Shown here piece after piece: positions 17,633 to 26,515 of a stretch of 64,000 bases of DNA. The stretch is from JAGLOK01 sp963675575 (lineage in GTDB: Bacteria; Bacillota; Clostridia; Christensenellales; UMGS416), in the NCBI GenBank assembly GCA_963675575.1, contig OY776378.1:2728001-2792000 (forward strand), read 5' to 3'. The notes below the pieces were generated by a model. That model saw only the letters and a list, made by a program, of their open reading frames with translations. It was not told the origin of the DNA and did not search any database. A program made the position numbers and the translations under genes. Numbering within the stretch: the first letter of the stretch is position 1; each line of letters begins with the position of its first letter.

Positions 17633-19648
17633 ATGGCATTAATCGGAGCTCTATTTTTAGTAGTAGCTTTATCGGCTTTTTTCTTGGTTAATTTCAGGTT
17701 TAAAATTGAAGAAGCTATGTTTGTTTCCATGAGTATTATAATTGTAATTCTTACCTTATTCGGTCTGTTCGGAGCAATGCAAATAGGTCAGTATTTATTA
17801 TATTCCCTATCATTTTTTTCTCTTGCTGCATCAGTATATTTATTAATTGCCAAGAAAGCCAAAATATCTTTTGAAACTGTTGTTTCTCCCGGGCTGGTTG
17901 TCACAATAATTTCATTTATTATTTATACGATAATAACGAAAAACAATGTATTATACCTTTGGGATGAAGCTTCTCTTTACGGAACTGCGGCACATTATAT
18001 GGACGCAACAAATACATTGAGCTTCGGAGGAAGCGTCACAGTTTTCACCTACTTCTTCACGCGATTTGCAGGTTACACCGAACACGCTCTATTTGTAAGC
18101 CGTTGGCTGTTTATGTGGATATGCGTCGTTTTACCTCTGTCTACTGTAAAATGGGACAAATGGTACATGGCCGCAATATATGCCGTTTTTGCTTTTGGCA
18201 TAATAACACTTATTGATCCGGAAACACAATATCTGATGGACGCACCAATCGGGATTGTCGCTGGCAGCAGCATTGCGTATTTATCAGTACACAGAAATAA
18301 ATCACGGACTTCAATTTTAACCTTCGCTTGCACTATAACCATTACTCTTAAAGATAATATTGGATTGCTAATGTTCGCTTTTATGGGATTATTCTTTTTG
18401 AGCTATTATTTAATAGAGTCGTTAAAGGCCGATTGGAAACTATCCAAGAAAAACTATCTAAATATCAGTATTTTTCTAGCGTCAATAATAGCTACGTTAT
18501 TGGTTAGAGAAAAAATACTGCCTTTTAGGCTGAAAAAACTAGTTGAATTGGGAAATAGTTATTTGCTTATACTTATTATTATTTCAGTAGTTATCATATC
18601 ATTAATTATATTGTGGTTCACATTGCTACACAAGATTTTCAAAAAGTATATAATCCCAAAAGTACGACAAAATACAAAGCTACTAAAAACAATCAAAATA
18701 TCGTTGCTGTCTATCATACCATTTGCACTGTTTTCTGTTATCTATAAAGTTATATGGGAAATCATGTATTCTCTGACAATTGAATTACAGAAAACCTTCA
18801 TATATGTGTTAAACAATTATTTCGCGAAGAAATATTTCGGATTACCTTTATATGCCTTTGCATTACTAATACTAATTCTGTCCATCTTTTGTGCTTTAAC
18901 TACTATAAAGAAAAAGTACAGATCTTCGCTCATAGCACAATCAATCAGCCTTGTAAGCATAATTTATGTTTACGGATTAATAATGGCTATTCTGTTTATA
19001 ACAGATTACAGCGCTTTTTTCGAAAAATCTGCAACAGCGGGTATCGAGCGCTTTATCGGTAGTGTTGTTATTATGGTTTGTATTTATCTGATTGCGGTAG
19101 CTTTTTCTTCCGAATATTGGATAGACAACATAAAGCAATATATAGCCGCCACGGTTGTCAGCCTTTTGCTTATTACCAGCGTTCCCCCACCCGGAGAGAC
19201 CATGTTCGCTCTGCAGACAAATGCCAATATGATAGCAAATAAATATTACGTTCGCCCCACCATACGCGAGCATGCGGAGTTAATTAAGGCAAACACCCCC
19301 GAGTATGCTAGTATTTTGATTATTGCGCTGAATGACGATGGAGTGGAGATTAATAGTCACGCATGGCAGTATTGGATGTATTATGAGTGTGTACCTAGAC
19401 CGAAGCCAGGAGTGCTATCAAGTATATATTCTGAAAAAAATGAAGATGGGTGGATGTCAACCCATCGTCTAGAAGAATTAATAAAATTTTATGATTATGT
19501 TTATATTGCCAATGTCAATGATGAGTTTTATTTAAAATATGTAAGCTTGTTTGAATATGCTGCTAAACGAAAACAATCAGGTGTTCTATTTAAGCATGAA
19601 GCAGATACATTAACTACTTTGAAGTTTATTTGCGAATACATATCATAA
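17633..19648 (+). CDS. large polytopic membrane protein, possible GT-C-type glycosyltransferase
   Basis: 671 residues, ATG with AAGGAGAATTTA. About twelve helices extend to roughly residue 515, followed by a soluble C-terminal domain (about 520-671) with VPPPGETMFALQTNANMIAN and EHAELIKANTPEYASILII. In helices 3-5 the loop VLYLWDEASLYGTAAHYMD has acidic residues near the membrane surface, as is common in GT-C enzymes that use lipid-phosphate sugars. The plan resembles the 638-residue protein at 12088-14004. Transcription is divergent from the GT2/flippase operon and convergent with the IS cluster. Function is inferred only from topology and neighbours. Confidence 0.6.
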   Translation: MALIGALFLVVALSAFFLVNFRFKIEEAMFVSMSIIIVILTLFGLFGAMQIGQYLLYSLSFFSLAASVYLLIAKKAKISFETVVSPGLVVTIISFIIYTIITKNNVLYLWDEASLYGTAAHYMDATNTLSFGGSVTVFTYFFTRFAGYTEHALFVSRWLFMWICVVLPLSTVKWDKWYMAAIYAVFAFGIITLIDPETQYLMDAPIGIVAGSSIAYLSVHRNKSRTSILTFACTITITLKDNIGLLMFAFMGLFFLSYYLIESLKADWKLSKKNYLNISIFLASIIATLLVREKILPFRLKKLVELGNSYLLILIIISVVIISLIILWFTLLHKIFKKYIIPKVRQNTKLLKTIKISLLSIIPFALFSVIYKVIWEIMYSLTIELQKTFIYVLNNYFAKKYFGLPLYAFALLILILSIFCALTTIKKKYRSSLIAQSISLVSIIYVYGLIMAILFITDYSAFFEKSATAGIERFIGSVVIMVCIYLIAVAFSSEYWIDNIKQYIAATVVSLLLITSVPPPGETMFALQTNANMIANKYYVRPTIREHAELIKANTPEYASILIIALNDDGVEINSHAWQYWMYYECVPRPKPGVLSSIYSEKNEDGWMSTHRLEELIKFYDYVYIANVNDEFYLKYVSLFEYAAKRKQSGVLFKHEADTLTTLKFICEYIS

Positions 19649-19736
19649 ACCCGCCTCTTGGTTTTGATCTGCCCCCAGTTTTTGGTCCAAATTCAATGTT
19701 AGTATTGACCAAATATTAGGGTATAAATCTGCTACC

Positions 19737-20582
19737 TCATGCAGTCATTGGAATCAACATTTGCGGTGCAGGTGGTCTTCCACCTAAACTGCTGTGCGGT
19801 CTTATCGTATTGTAATACTCTACCCAACGTTTTGTCAAAACCTGTGCTTCATACATGTTACCAAACAGCTCTCCATTTAAGAACTCATCTCTCATGCGTG
19901 CATTAAAACTTTCTATGTATCCATTCTCCCAAGGACTGCCCGGTTCTATGTATGCAGTTATTACACCTACATTCGAAAGCCACTTTCTTAACTTGTTTGC
20001 TGTAAATTCACTACCATTATCACTGCGAAGATATTCGGGACATCCATTTGAAATCATTAGTTTTGATAATTCTTCTATAACGTCATTGTTTCTCCAACTG
20101 CGTCTTGGAATAGATGCAATACATTCTCTGCTGTACTCATCTATTATATTAAGAAATCTTATCTTTTTCTTGTTATATGTCTTGTCTTCTACAAAATCAT
20201 AACTCCATACATGATTTTTATATTCGGGTCTTAGTCTTATGCAGCTACCGTCATTTAGCCATAATCTCCTCTTTTTAGTCTGCTTCTTAGGGAGTTTTAA
20301 GCCTTCTTCGCGCCATATTCGCTCTACTCGCTTATGATTAATTTTTGTGCCGCTGTTCCTCATTATGTTAGTTACCATTCGATATCCAACACGGCCATAA
20401 TTGCATGCTTTGTCTATTACTTCTGTTCGTATATCATCTTCATCAGGTAATTTTACTGCTATATATCGATAAGTATTCCGATTTACACTCAATACCCGGC
20501 AAGCTCTTCTTTCTGTAACTTCATGTTCTTCAATAACATAATCTACAGCTATCTTACACTTTACCGGGCTTAGAAGTTTTTT
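19737..20582 (-). CDS. IS3-family transposase OrfB (DDE catalytic part of OrfAB)
   Basis: The frame is open from the frameshift heptamer at 20576-20582 to the stop at 19737, 281 residues. It begins LKKLLSPVKCKIAVDYV, giving the HTH-like and then rve integrase domain. The DDE triad is visible in WSYDFVEDKT, LRSDNGSEFTANK and SPWENGYIESFNARMRDEF. The C-terminus has YYNTIRPHSSLGGRPPAPQM, typical of the family. The first internal start is a TTG at 20492 with no good ribosome-binding site, so the catalytic protein is expected as the OrfAB fusion made by -1 frameshifting. Confidence 0.93.
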   Translation of the reverse strand, partial: KKLLSPVKCKIAVDYVIEEHEVTERRACRVLSVNRNTYRYIAVKLPDEDDIRTEVIDKACNYGRVGYRMVTNIMRNSGTKINHKRVERIWREEGLKLPKKQTKKRRLWLNDGSCIRLRPEYKNHVWSYDFVEDKTYNKKKIRFLNIIDEYSRECIASIPRRSWRNNDVIEELSKLMISNGCPEYLRSDNGSEFTANKLRKWLSNVGVITAYIEPGSPWENGYIESFNARMRDEFLNGELFGNMYEAQVLTKRWVEYYNTIRPHSSLGGRPPAPQMLIPMTA

Positions 20583-20848
20583 GAGTTCACGTCCTTTAGT
20601 ATCGCATTATCCAGACTTAGATCGGCTACAAGTCTCTTTAATCTCATATTTTCTTTTTCAAGTATTCTGAGCCGTTTAGCTTCATCTGTGTTCATACCGC
20701 CATACTCTTTGCGCCATCTGTAATATGTTTGCTCTGTAATCTCTGCTTGTCTTGATGCTTCTGCTATTGTCTTCCCCTGGCTGCTCAGCACCTCGATTTC
20801 TCTTAATTTGATTATGATTTGCTCCATTGTGTAATTCTTTCTTGCCAT
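20570..20848 (-). CDS. IS3-family transposase OrfA (DNA-binding part)
   Basis: 92 residues. The helix-turn-helix is QAEITEQTYYRWRKEYGGM, followed by a leucine-zipper stretch (AKRLRILEKENMRLKRLVAD) that mediates OrfA/OrfAB multimers. ATG is at 20848, preceded by a purine-rich AAAGGAGCAAGGGAA. Its last codons contain A AAA AAC (minus strand of 20576-20582), a classic -1 slippery heptamer that leads into the OrfB frame before the OrfA stop at 20570-20572. Confidence 0.93.
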   Translation of the reverse strand: MARKNYTMEQIIIKLREIEVLSSQGKTIAEASRQAEITEQTYYRWRKEYGGMNTDEAKRLRILEKENMRLKRLVADLSLDNAILKDVNSKNF

Positions 20849-21217
20849 TTCCCTTGCTCCTTTTTTTGTTAGTTTATCATCTTTTTCCTAACATTAAAAC
20901 TGGTGCAATTCATGGGGGCAAGACCAGTTTAATCATTTTCTATTACTCCGTTTTGGAGAATACATGGAGTTTGTGTGCGTATTCCGGCGGACTTGAACAG
21001 TTTGTCTGGAAACATTTGAACGGAAGGACGGAAGTATTTGAACAGTCTGCAGTAATATAATGTTAGTATAAAGCTGCTCGCTGATTTCTGCAAATATTTT
21101 AGTAAAATAACGAGCAGCAGATGCGCCGAAGGCGCTGTCTAAATCCTTTATTCATCACCATCAAATTGCTTTTCAGCAAGAGTTTTTCTCATCGATTCTC
21201 CTGTCAGATTAAATTTG

Positions 21218-22560
21218 GTAGTGTCAATAATTTTTCGCACATTTGAGCTCGCTTGGCATTAAACTCACCCTATAGCTGATTCCATCTCAGTAATTTCATC
21301 GAGATGCGTCATACTCATATATTTTCGTTTACCCCACATAGAACTTTCCATATACCTCAGCCTGGCGCATACTAACATCAGAGCGGACTGGCCGTCAGGG
21401 AATGCACCGACAACACGGGTTCTGCGTCGAATTTCACGGTTCAATCTTTCGATTACATTGTTACTGCGTAGCCGCGTCCAGTGTTCCCGGGGAAAATGCA
21501 TGTAGGAAAGTGTTTCAGCAATCGAATTCTCTACCTTTTTTGCAGCTTCCGTAAGTTTCATTTCCCTCAGCTTGTCAGCCACAGCATTAGCTTTTTCCTT
21601 AGCGCTTGCCATATCTTCCGAAGCATGGATCGCTCTTAGCATTGCAGCAACCAATTTAACTTTGCCACGGGGGACAACGCTAAAAACATTTCGGTAGAAA
21701 TGTACTGTACAGCGCTGGAATTTTGCATAAGGGAATACGCTGTTTATGCTTTCAAGAAGCCCAAGATTCCTGTCGCCAACGAAAAGCTTTGTTCCGGTAA
21801 GCCCTCTTTCCTTCAGACTCTTGAGAAACTCAAGCCAGCTTGTCGTATCTTCTTTCATCCCCTCAGCTGCGCCAATTACCTCCCTGTCACCGTCCTCATT
21901 TACCGCCATAGCTACTAAAACAGCTACATTCTCGTATGTTCCGCCCCAGTTCCGCTTAAGATATATACCATCCAAGTAAACATAGGGATACGATTTCTTC
22001 AAAGGCCTCTGCCTCCACTCATCTATATGGACATAGACTTTCTTATTAAGATTACTGATTGTGCCGGCGCTTACTCTCGAGCCCCACAGCGCTTCAGTAA
22101 TGTCCTCAACTTTACGAACAGAGACACCTGCCAGATACATTTCTACCAGCGCCTCTTCCACACTGATTTCCCGGCGTTGATATCTCTTTATTATTGCTGT
22201 TTCAAAAGGCAATGTGCGAAGCTTCGGAACTTTTAATGTTACTTCACCTGCCTTGGTCCCTAGTTTTCTGGTATAATGTCCGGCTCTGGTGTCTATACGG
22301 TCTTCTGAGCGCTCATACCTCTTCGCGTTCGTCAGCCGGTCTGCCTCTTCATCCAGAAGTGTATTCAGGGTATCCTCTACGCTCTGCCGAACCAGGTCGC
22401 CTAATTCCTTCTTCACGGCGTCTTCGTTAAAATGTATAATGTTATTGGACATGGTTTTAGTTCTCCTTTGCTTGATAATTTTGTTTGTTACTTGTATTTT
22501 ACCAAGCGAGACCTAAACTGTGTCCTTTTTTCAATTGTGCGAAAAATATTTTACCTTATC
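21218..22560 (-). mobile_element. IS256-family insertion sequence, intact, nested in istB
   Basis: 1343 bases. The ends are imperfect inverted repeats of about 29 bases, most clearly ATTTTTCGCACA near both termini (21230-21241 and the complement of 22536-22547). The 9-bp direct target duplication TTAAATTTG is at 21209-21217 and 22561-22569, the size expected for this family. It carries one complete transposase gene. Its insertion interrupted istB eighteen codons before the stop. Confidence 0.92.
21265..22452 (-). CDS. IS256-family (mutator-type) transposase
   Basis: 395 residues, the normal length. The start is ATG 22452 with AAAGGAGAACTAAAACC upstream. The N-terminal DNA-binding part includes RAGHYTRKLGTKAGEVTLKV. 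The catalytic DDE domain shows PYVYLDGIYLKRNWGG, the LFVGDRNLGLLESINSVFP segment with the second Asp, and the C-terminal WTRLRSNNVIERLNREIRRR with the Glu. It appears uninterrupted, so the element may still be mobile. Confidence 0.95.
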   Translation of the reverse strand: MSNNIIHFNEDAVKKELGDLVRQSVEDTLNTLLDEEADRLTNAKRYERSEDRIDTRAGHYTRKLGTKAGEVTLKVPKLRTLPFETAIIKRYQRREISVEEALVEMYLAGVSVRKVEDITEALWGSRVSAGTISNLNKKVYVHIDEWRQRPLKKSYPYVYLDGIYLKRNWGGTYENVAVLVAMAVNEDGDREVIGAAEGMKEDTTSWLEFLKSLKERGLTGTKLFVGDRNLGLLESINSVFPYAKFQRCTVHFYRNVFSVVPRGKVKLVAAMLRAIHASEDMASAKEKANAVADKLREMKLTEAAKKVENSIAETLSYMHFPREHWTRLRSNNVIERLNREIRRRTRVVGAFPDGQSALMLVCARLRYMESSMWGKRKYMSMTHLDEITEMESAIG

Positions 22561-23149
22561 TTAAATTTGTAAGAGTTATGGACAATACGGTCTAAAATGG
22601 CGTCAGCCAGTGTGGGGTCAGGAAATAATTCATGCCAGCCACTAGGCGGCAGCTGACCTGAGAAAATCGTTGAACCGTATTGGTACCGCATTTCGGTAAG
22701 CTCCATAATTTCATGGCTTTCTTCAACAGTAAACGGCTTCATTCCCCAATCATCTAAAATTAGCAGAGGAATTCTGATAAGCTTCTTTCTGAACGAGGCA
22801 TACTGGTTTTCAATATGAGCATCAGAAAGCATCATGAAAAAATCAGATACCCTTAAATATTTAACTGCTACATATTGATAGCAGGCCTGCCTTCCCAGAG
22901 CGCATGCCAAATAAGTTTTACCTATGCCTGTAGGGCCTGAGAAGATAATATTCTGTTTTTTTGAAATATAGCTTCCTTCGGATAGTCTCAAAATATCTTC
23001 TTTAGTGATACCGTGTTTGTCGTGATAATTAATATCTTCAATAACAGCTTCAAAACGGAAATCAGCCTGACGTATATAAGGCTCAATTCTCCTAGTGCGC
23101 TTAGATGTTGTAACTGTCAAGCAGAATTCCCCAGGTTGTCCATTATAGT

Positions 23150-23524
23150 TTACCAGTTACAGATGTCCATCGAGCGTCTACCATCATCGGGGTTCTTTGC
23201 TTTGTATTCTTCCCACAGCAATGTCAATGTTACACTCTTGCGCTGCATCTCCCGGTGAATGTATAGGAGATCCGGCTCAGTACGCTGTTTATCGTCTGTT
23301 TCTTTCACCGGTGGATAAAGCAACGATACAAGTTCTTTGTTGGTTATTTGTATTGGATATTTGATGTCTGCGTTTTCTGCCTTATGCAATACATTTGACA
23401 CAGTCCCTACTGAGCATCCGGTCGCTTCCGCTATCGCACGCTGGCTTAATCCCAGCGCATGATGCAATCTTAAAATTTCCTTCGCTTTCGTCATTTCTAT
23501 TCTCCTCATGCTGCTACTCTCCAT
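23150..23524 (-). pseudogene. istA: istA N-terminal fragment of IS21
   Basis: 124 residues remain of about 500. The helix-turn-helix LSQRAIAEATGCSVGTVSNV and the IHREMQRKSVTLTLLWEEYKAKNP region are typical of the IstA N-terminus. After that the family sequence is lost and a stop follows at 23150. The whole DDE catalytic domain is absent. Coding resumes as mid-IstB within about 60 bases, so one internal deletion explains both truncated genes. Confidence 0.87.
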
Positions 23525-23701
23525 TCTTGTTCTTGCTTGAAGAATAGCTGTATTATTTTATTACGGCAAGAGGTGTTCAAATGCTTCCGTTTTGGTGTTC
23601 AAGTATTTCCGTTTTAGTGTTCAAATGTTTCCGGCGGAGTGTTCAAATGCCGCCGAAATATGCAGTTTGTGAAACATGCTCAAATTTACATTAAGTTTAG
23701 T

Positions 23702-24961
23702 TTAATTGTTACCATTTATTTCAGTTATATATTCAGTGTAGTGTTGATATGCACCGTGCATCCATAATACTTCAAGAGAAGGATGAGAATCAACAACAGA
23801 CATAGGTCGAACATTATCTAAATAAGAGTTTTTTGTTATTGGCCTGGACATCCAGTTTATTCCATTGTCAGGTGTTCTCCATTCTTCTATTTCCCATTTT
23901 CCATTAATTTCTCGTGAAATATATATTATGTTCCAGTTATCCTTTTCCTTTATAAAACTCATTCCACCAGAAAAAGATATTTCTCTTTCATCTGAAATTG
24001 TACCTCCTGCTGATGTAATATAACTCACATCAAACTTATTCTTGTCTGGATTATATATAGCATAGTAGTATGAATGTTCTTCCTGTGAATCTATTTTGCT
24101 AAAAGCTAAAGCTGGTTTATTTTTCAATGAATAGACATCCCATATTCTCACTTTAGCTTCGTTTTCTCTCCATTCGTATGCTTTCATGAGTTGATTCTGC
24201 GTAAGCGGTTTTTTCAAAGTGTTAATATTATCAATATATCCCTCCGGTATTCTAATTTCACCATTGTCTAACCATAAATAGGCATAATATATATTGTTGT
24301 CACTATCATTATCTGGATGCCCAGAAATGATAATATCTACTGCATAATGGACATCAGGATTCATTCTTTGGGAAATCTTAATATACGCTTTTTGTCCTTC
24401 GCCAAGATCCAGGAATTTTTTTTCATCTCCCCATATTTTCCCACTATTTTCCGAAATTCTAATAGCCCAATATCTGTCTGATACTCGATAAAAAACAACT
24501 ATACGCTCTTGATATACTACCGCTTGAGCATAAGTAACCTTACCTGTTGGTGACTCTAAAATCTGTTCTGGACCCAATGTCGAAATATCCTCTGCTATTG
24601 TTGTAATACGATAACGTAAATTATTATCTTTATTATGTCTAGAATAGAATACAATGATGTTTCCATCATCCAAAACTTGAACTGCAGGATTATTGTGATC
24701 ATCAACTTCGAATTTACCTAATTCAAAAGTCGATACATTTACTTTCTGTTTGTGATCATAAGATGATACTCTAATACCTCCATCGACACCAACAAATCCA
24801 TAGTAAGTTCTATCATATTTTCCTTTATAGTGGATTGCTACGGGGTAATTAAACCATGTCCAAGCACCACTTTTAACCATAGGCACTGCTTGACAGCACA
24901 TGTTAAATGATATAATGAAAATAAGTGCAAGCAAAGCTAAATATAAGATATTTTTTTTCAT
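23702..24961 (-). CDS. secreted BNR-4-type beta-propeller protein, possible polysaccharide lyase or sialidase-like
   Basis: 419 residues. A signal peptide (about residues 1-25, hydrophobic LYLALLALIFIISF, cleavage likely after CQA) precedes a domain rich in short W/Y-containing strands. FELGKFEVDDHNNPAVQVL, IVFYSRHN and SENSGKIW are like BNR-4 repeat proteins, a fold used by ulvan-lyase-type polysaccharide lyases and some sialidases. It is the last gene of the polysaccharide locus, so degradation or remodelling of the exported polymer is plausible. Catalytic residues cannot be fixed from sequence alone. Confidence 0.6.
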   Translation of the reverse strand: MKKNILYLALLALIFIISFNMCCQAVPMVKSGAWTWFNYPVAIHYKGKYDRTYYGFVGVDGGIRVSSYDHKQKVNVSTFELGKFEVDDHNNPAVQVLDDGNIIVFYSRHNKDNNLRYRITTIAEDISTLGPEQILESPTGKVTYAQAVVYQERIVVFYRVSDRYWAIRISENSGKIWGDEKKFLDLGEGQKAYIKISQRMNPDVHYAVDIIISGHPDNDSDNNIYYAYLWLDNGEIRIPEGYIDNINTLKKPLTQNQLMKAYEWRENEAKVRIWDVYSLKNKPALAFSKIDSQEEHSYYYAIYNPDKNKFDVSYITSAGGTISDEREISFSGGMSFIKEKDNWNIIYISREINGKWEIEEWRTPDNGINWMSRPITKNSYLDNVRPMSVVDSHPSLEVLWMHGAYQHYTEYITEINGNN

Positions 24962-25197
24962 ATTGAACCTCCATCTAGAAGAAGAATATTTATCTAATTT
25001 ACTTATTTTATTCGTAATAGTATTGTGACAAAGAGTTTACTGTTTTTCTACCAGTATCTTTTATAATCATTATGAATTAATAAATAACATATTAATTTAT
25101 AATTCCATCTACTGCTTTAGTTCTCAATGCTTTCCCTCTATCAATATTCACACTTCAGATGTTTATTTAAGCCTATACAATAATCATAAAATTTAGC

Positions 25198-26472
25198 TTA
25201 ATGCTTTATTGCATATCTCATTACAATAAAATAGTATATTATGTAAATTGATGAAAAGGCAACAGAAATAATAAGTAAATATTCTTCTACCGATAAGCTC
25301 AATTTTTTTGTTAATATATAACTTATAATAGATGCAATAATAAACAGAATCTGTAAAAGCAACTCAAGATTTTGCTTTCCTACAACTTGAAGTCCGTAGG
25401 CAATAGTATTTACAATAAATCTAAAAACAAACATAGGAGCAAGAATCTTAACATATAAGCCCGCTACTTCCCATCCTTTACCAAAAACTATTTCAAAAAG
25501 ACCAGGAATTATAAAATACATTCCTAAAAACAAAGGAACAGAGAAAATAATTAAAAAAATGCTTGTTCGCTTAAAACTTTTCTTAAAATTACCTTCTTTT
25601 TCATATTCTAATGAAGCATCTTTAAAAAATATTTTTGCGATATTACTGCTCATTACACTTAATGGTAATCCTAATACTTTATAAGATATTGAGTAGAATC
25701 CTAAAATATCCAATCCAAACAACGTTTGAATAAATAAATTTATTGATGAATATGAATATCTGTTAGCAAAAACAGCAGGAACAGAAAATATCGGTTGTCT
25801 ATAATGCTTTTTCATTACTCTAATTAAATCTGCACTCTTCACAGATTTAATCTCATCCAGTGATGCCTTCAATGTCTTTGCTTGCTTATTAACCCCAACA
25901 ATCATACCAAATGTATGAGATATCAATAATCCCAGAACACTAAACTTCAGTAATCCTAGGATTACTGATCCTAGGTTTTTTATAAAAGTCCTAATGATAT
26001 AGACAGAAGTCATTACTTTATATTCTCTATTTCTATTATTATATGATTCTAAGATCCTCAGTACCCCATTCAAGACTAGCATAAGAAATATAAATATAAT
26101 AGCGTATTTGTAGTTCTGTTGAGTCTTATCGCTAATAAAATATATGTAACCATATATACTAGACGCTATAGCACTTAATAATATACAAATAATTATAGAT
26201 AATTTTATAAGCGTAAATACGTCTTTATCATCTGATTCAGACACTATTGCAACTTCATATCTACCACAAATTATTCCTCCGAATAAACTTTCAGCGGTTA
26301 AGAATAATGCATATATTCCCAATTCTTCAGGAGAAAATATCCTAGTAAGTATAGGGGCGACAAGGATTGTTATCGTTTGCGCTATTAATGAACCTGAAGC
26401 CAATGTAACTATAGATTTACTAAAATTACCTTTTCTAAACCTATTTATTATCTCTTTGACTCTATTTATAAT
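25198..26472 (-). CDS. wzx: Wzx-type oligosaccharide flippase, probable non-canonical ATT start
   Basis: MATE/MVF-fold lipid-linked oligosaccharide flippase with twelve or more helices. Family features are GSLIAQTITILVAPILTRIFSPEELGIYAL at the N-terminus, split here by reading, and FGLDILGFYSISYKVLGLP mid-protein. It moves the undecaprenyl-linked repeat unit outward for Wzy. No ATG fits. The only standard start in frame is TTG at 26403, which has no ribosome-binding site and would cut off the basic N-terminus. A strong GGGAGGTG lies 6 bases before an in-frame ATT at 26472, giving INRVKEIINRFRKGNFSKS before the first helix. Confidence 0.85.
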   Translation of the reverse strand: MINRVKEIINRFRKGNFSKSIVTLASGSLIAQTITILVAPILTRIFSPEELGIYALFLTAESLFGGIICGRYEVAIVSESDDKDVFTLIKLSIIICILLSAIASSIYGYIYFISDKTQQNYKYAIIFIFLMLVLNGVLRILESYNNRNREYKVMTSVYIIRTFIKNLGSVILGLLKFSVLGLLISHTFGMIVGVNKQAKTLKASLDEIKSVKSADLIRVMKKHYRQPIFSVPAVFANRYSYSSINLFIQTLFGLDILGFYSISYKVLGLPLSVMSSNIAKIFFKDASLEYEKEGNFKKSFKRTSIFLIIFSVPLFLGMYFIIPGLFEIVFGKGWEVAGLYVKILAPMFVFRFIVNTIAYGLQVVGKQNLELLLQILFIIASIISYILTKKLSLSVEEYLLIISVAFSSIYIIYYFIVMRYAIKH

Positions 26473-26515
26473 ACTTCACCTCCCTGCTTTTGTATCAAAT
26501 TGAAGTGTTTAACCA

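Larger units (their letters stand above)
19665..20926 (-). mobile_element. IS3-family insertion sequence, apparently intact
   Basis: 1262 bases. The left end begins TGATCTGCCCCCA and the right end, read inward from 20926, begins TGGTCTTGCCCCCA. Both ends continue with partial matches to AATGTTAG. The direct target duplication GTTT lies at 19661-19664 and 20927-20930. It contains orfA and orfB with a -1 frameshift site. It inserted 16 bases downstream of the 671-residue membrane protein gene without damaging it. Confidence 0.93.
21148..23120 (-). pseudogene. istB: istB, ATPase of IS21, lacking its N-terminus and split by IS256
   Basis: The 5' part (23120 to 22561) encodes an AAA+ helper ATPase with Walker A FSGPTGIGKTYLACALG, Walker B LLILDDWGMKPF and LADAILDRIVHNSYKF. 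The frame then runs into the IS256-family end and stops. On the far side of that element (21217 to 21148) the same frame resumes as KFNLTGESMRKTLAEK and reaches the natural stop at 21148-21150. This matches the usual IstB ending. About 50 residues at the N-terminus are also missing, removed with the body of istA. The retained fragment would be inactive in transposition. Confidence 0.88.
20976..23664 (-). mobile_element. IS21-family insertion sequence, decayed, with an IS256-family element inside
   Basis: The left end reads TGCGTATTCCGGCGG. The right end, read inward from 23664, reads TGCATATTTCGGCGG. The two stay about 75% alike over some 70 bases with the repeated ACTTGAAC/ATTTGAAC blocks usual for IS21. 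The target duplication GTTTGTG is at 20969-20975 and 23665-23671. Without the nested IS256 copy and its duplication the element is about 1.34 kb, far short of the usual 2-2.5 kb, because most of istA and the start of istB are missing. Confidence 0.92.

Noticed and set aside
23570..23650. Regularly spaced GTGTTCAAATG-type repeats that resemble a small CRISPR array
   Set aside because: They are the repeated blocks in the right terminal repeat of the IS21 element; an inverted copy occurs at the left end (20976-21045), and there are no unique equal-length spacers or cas genes.
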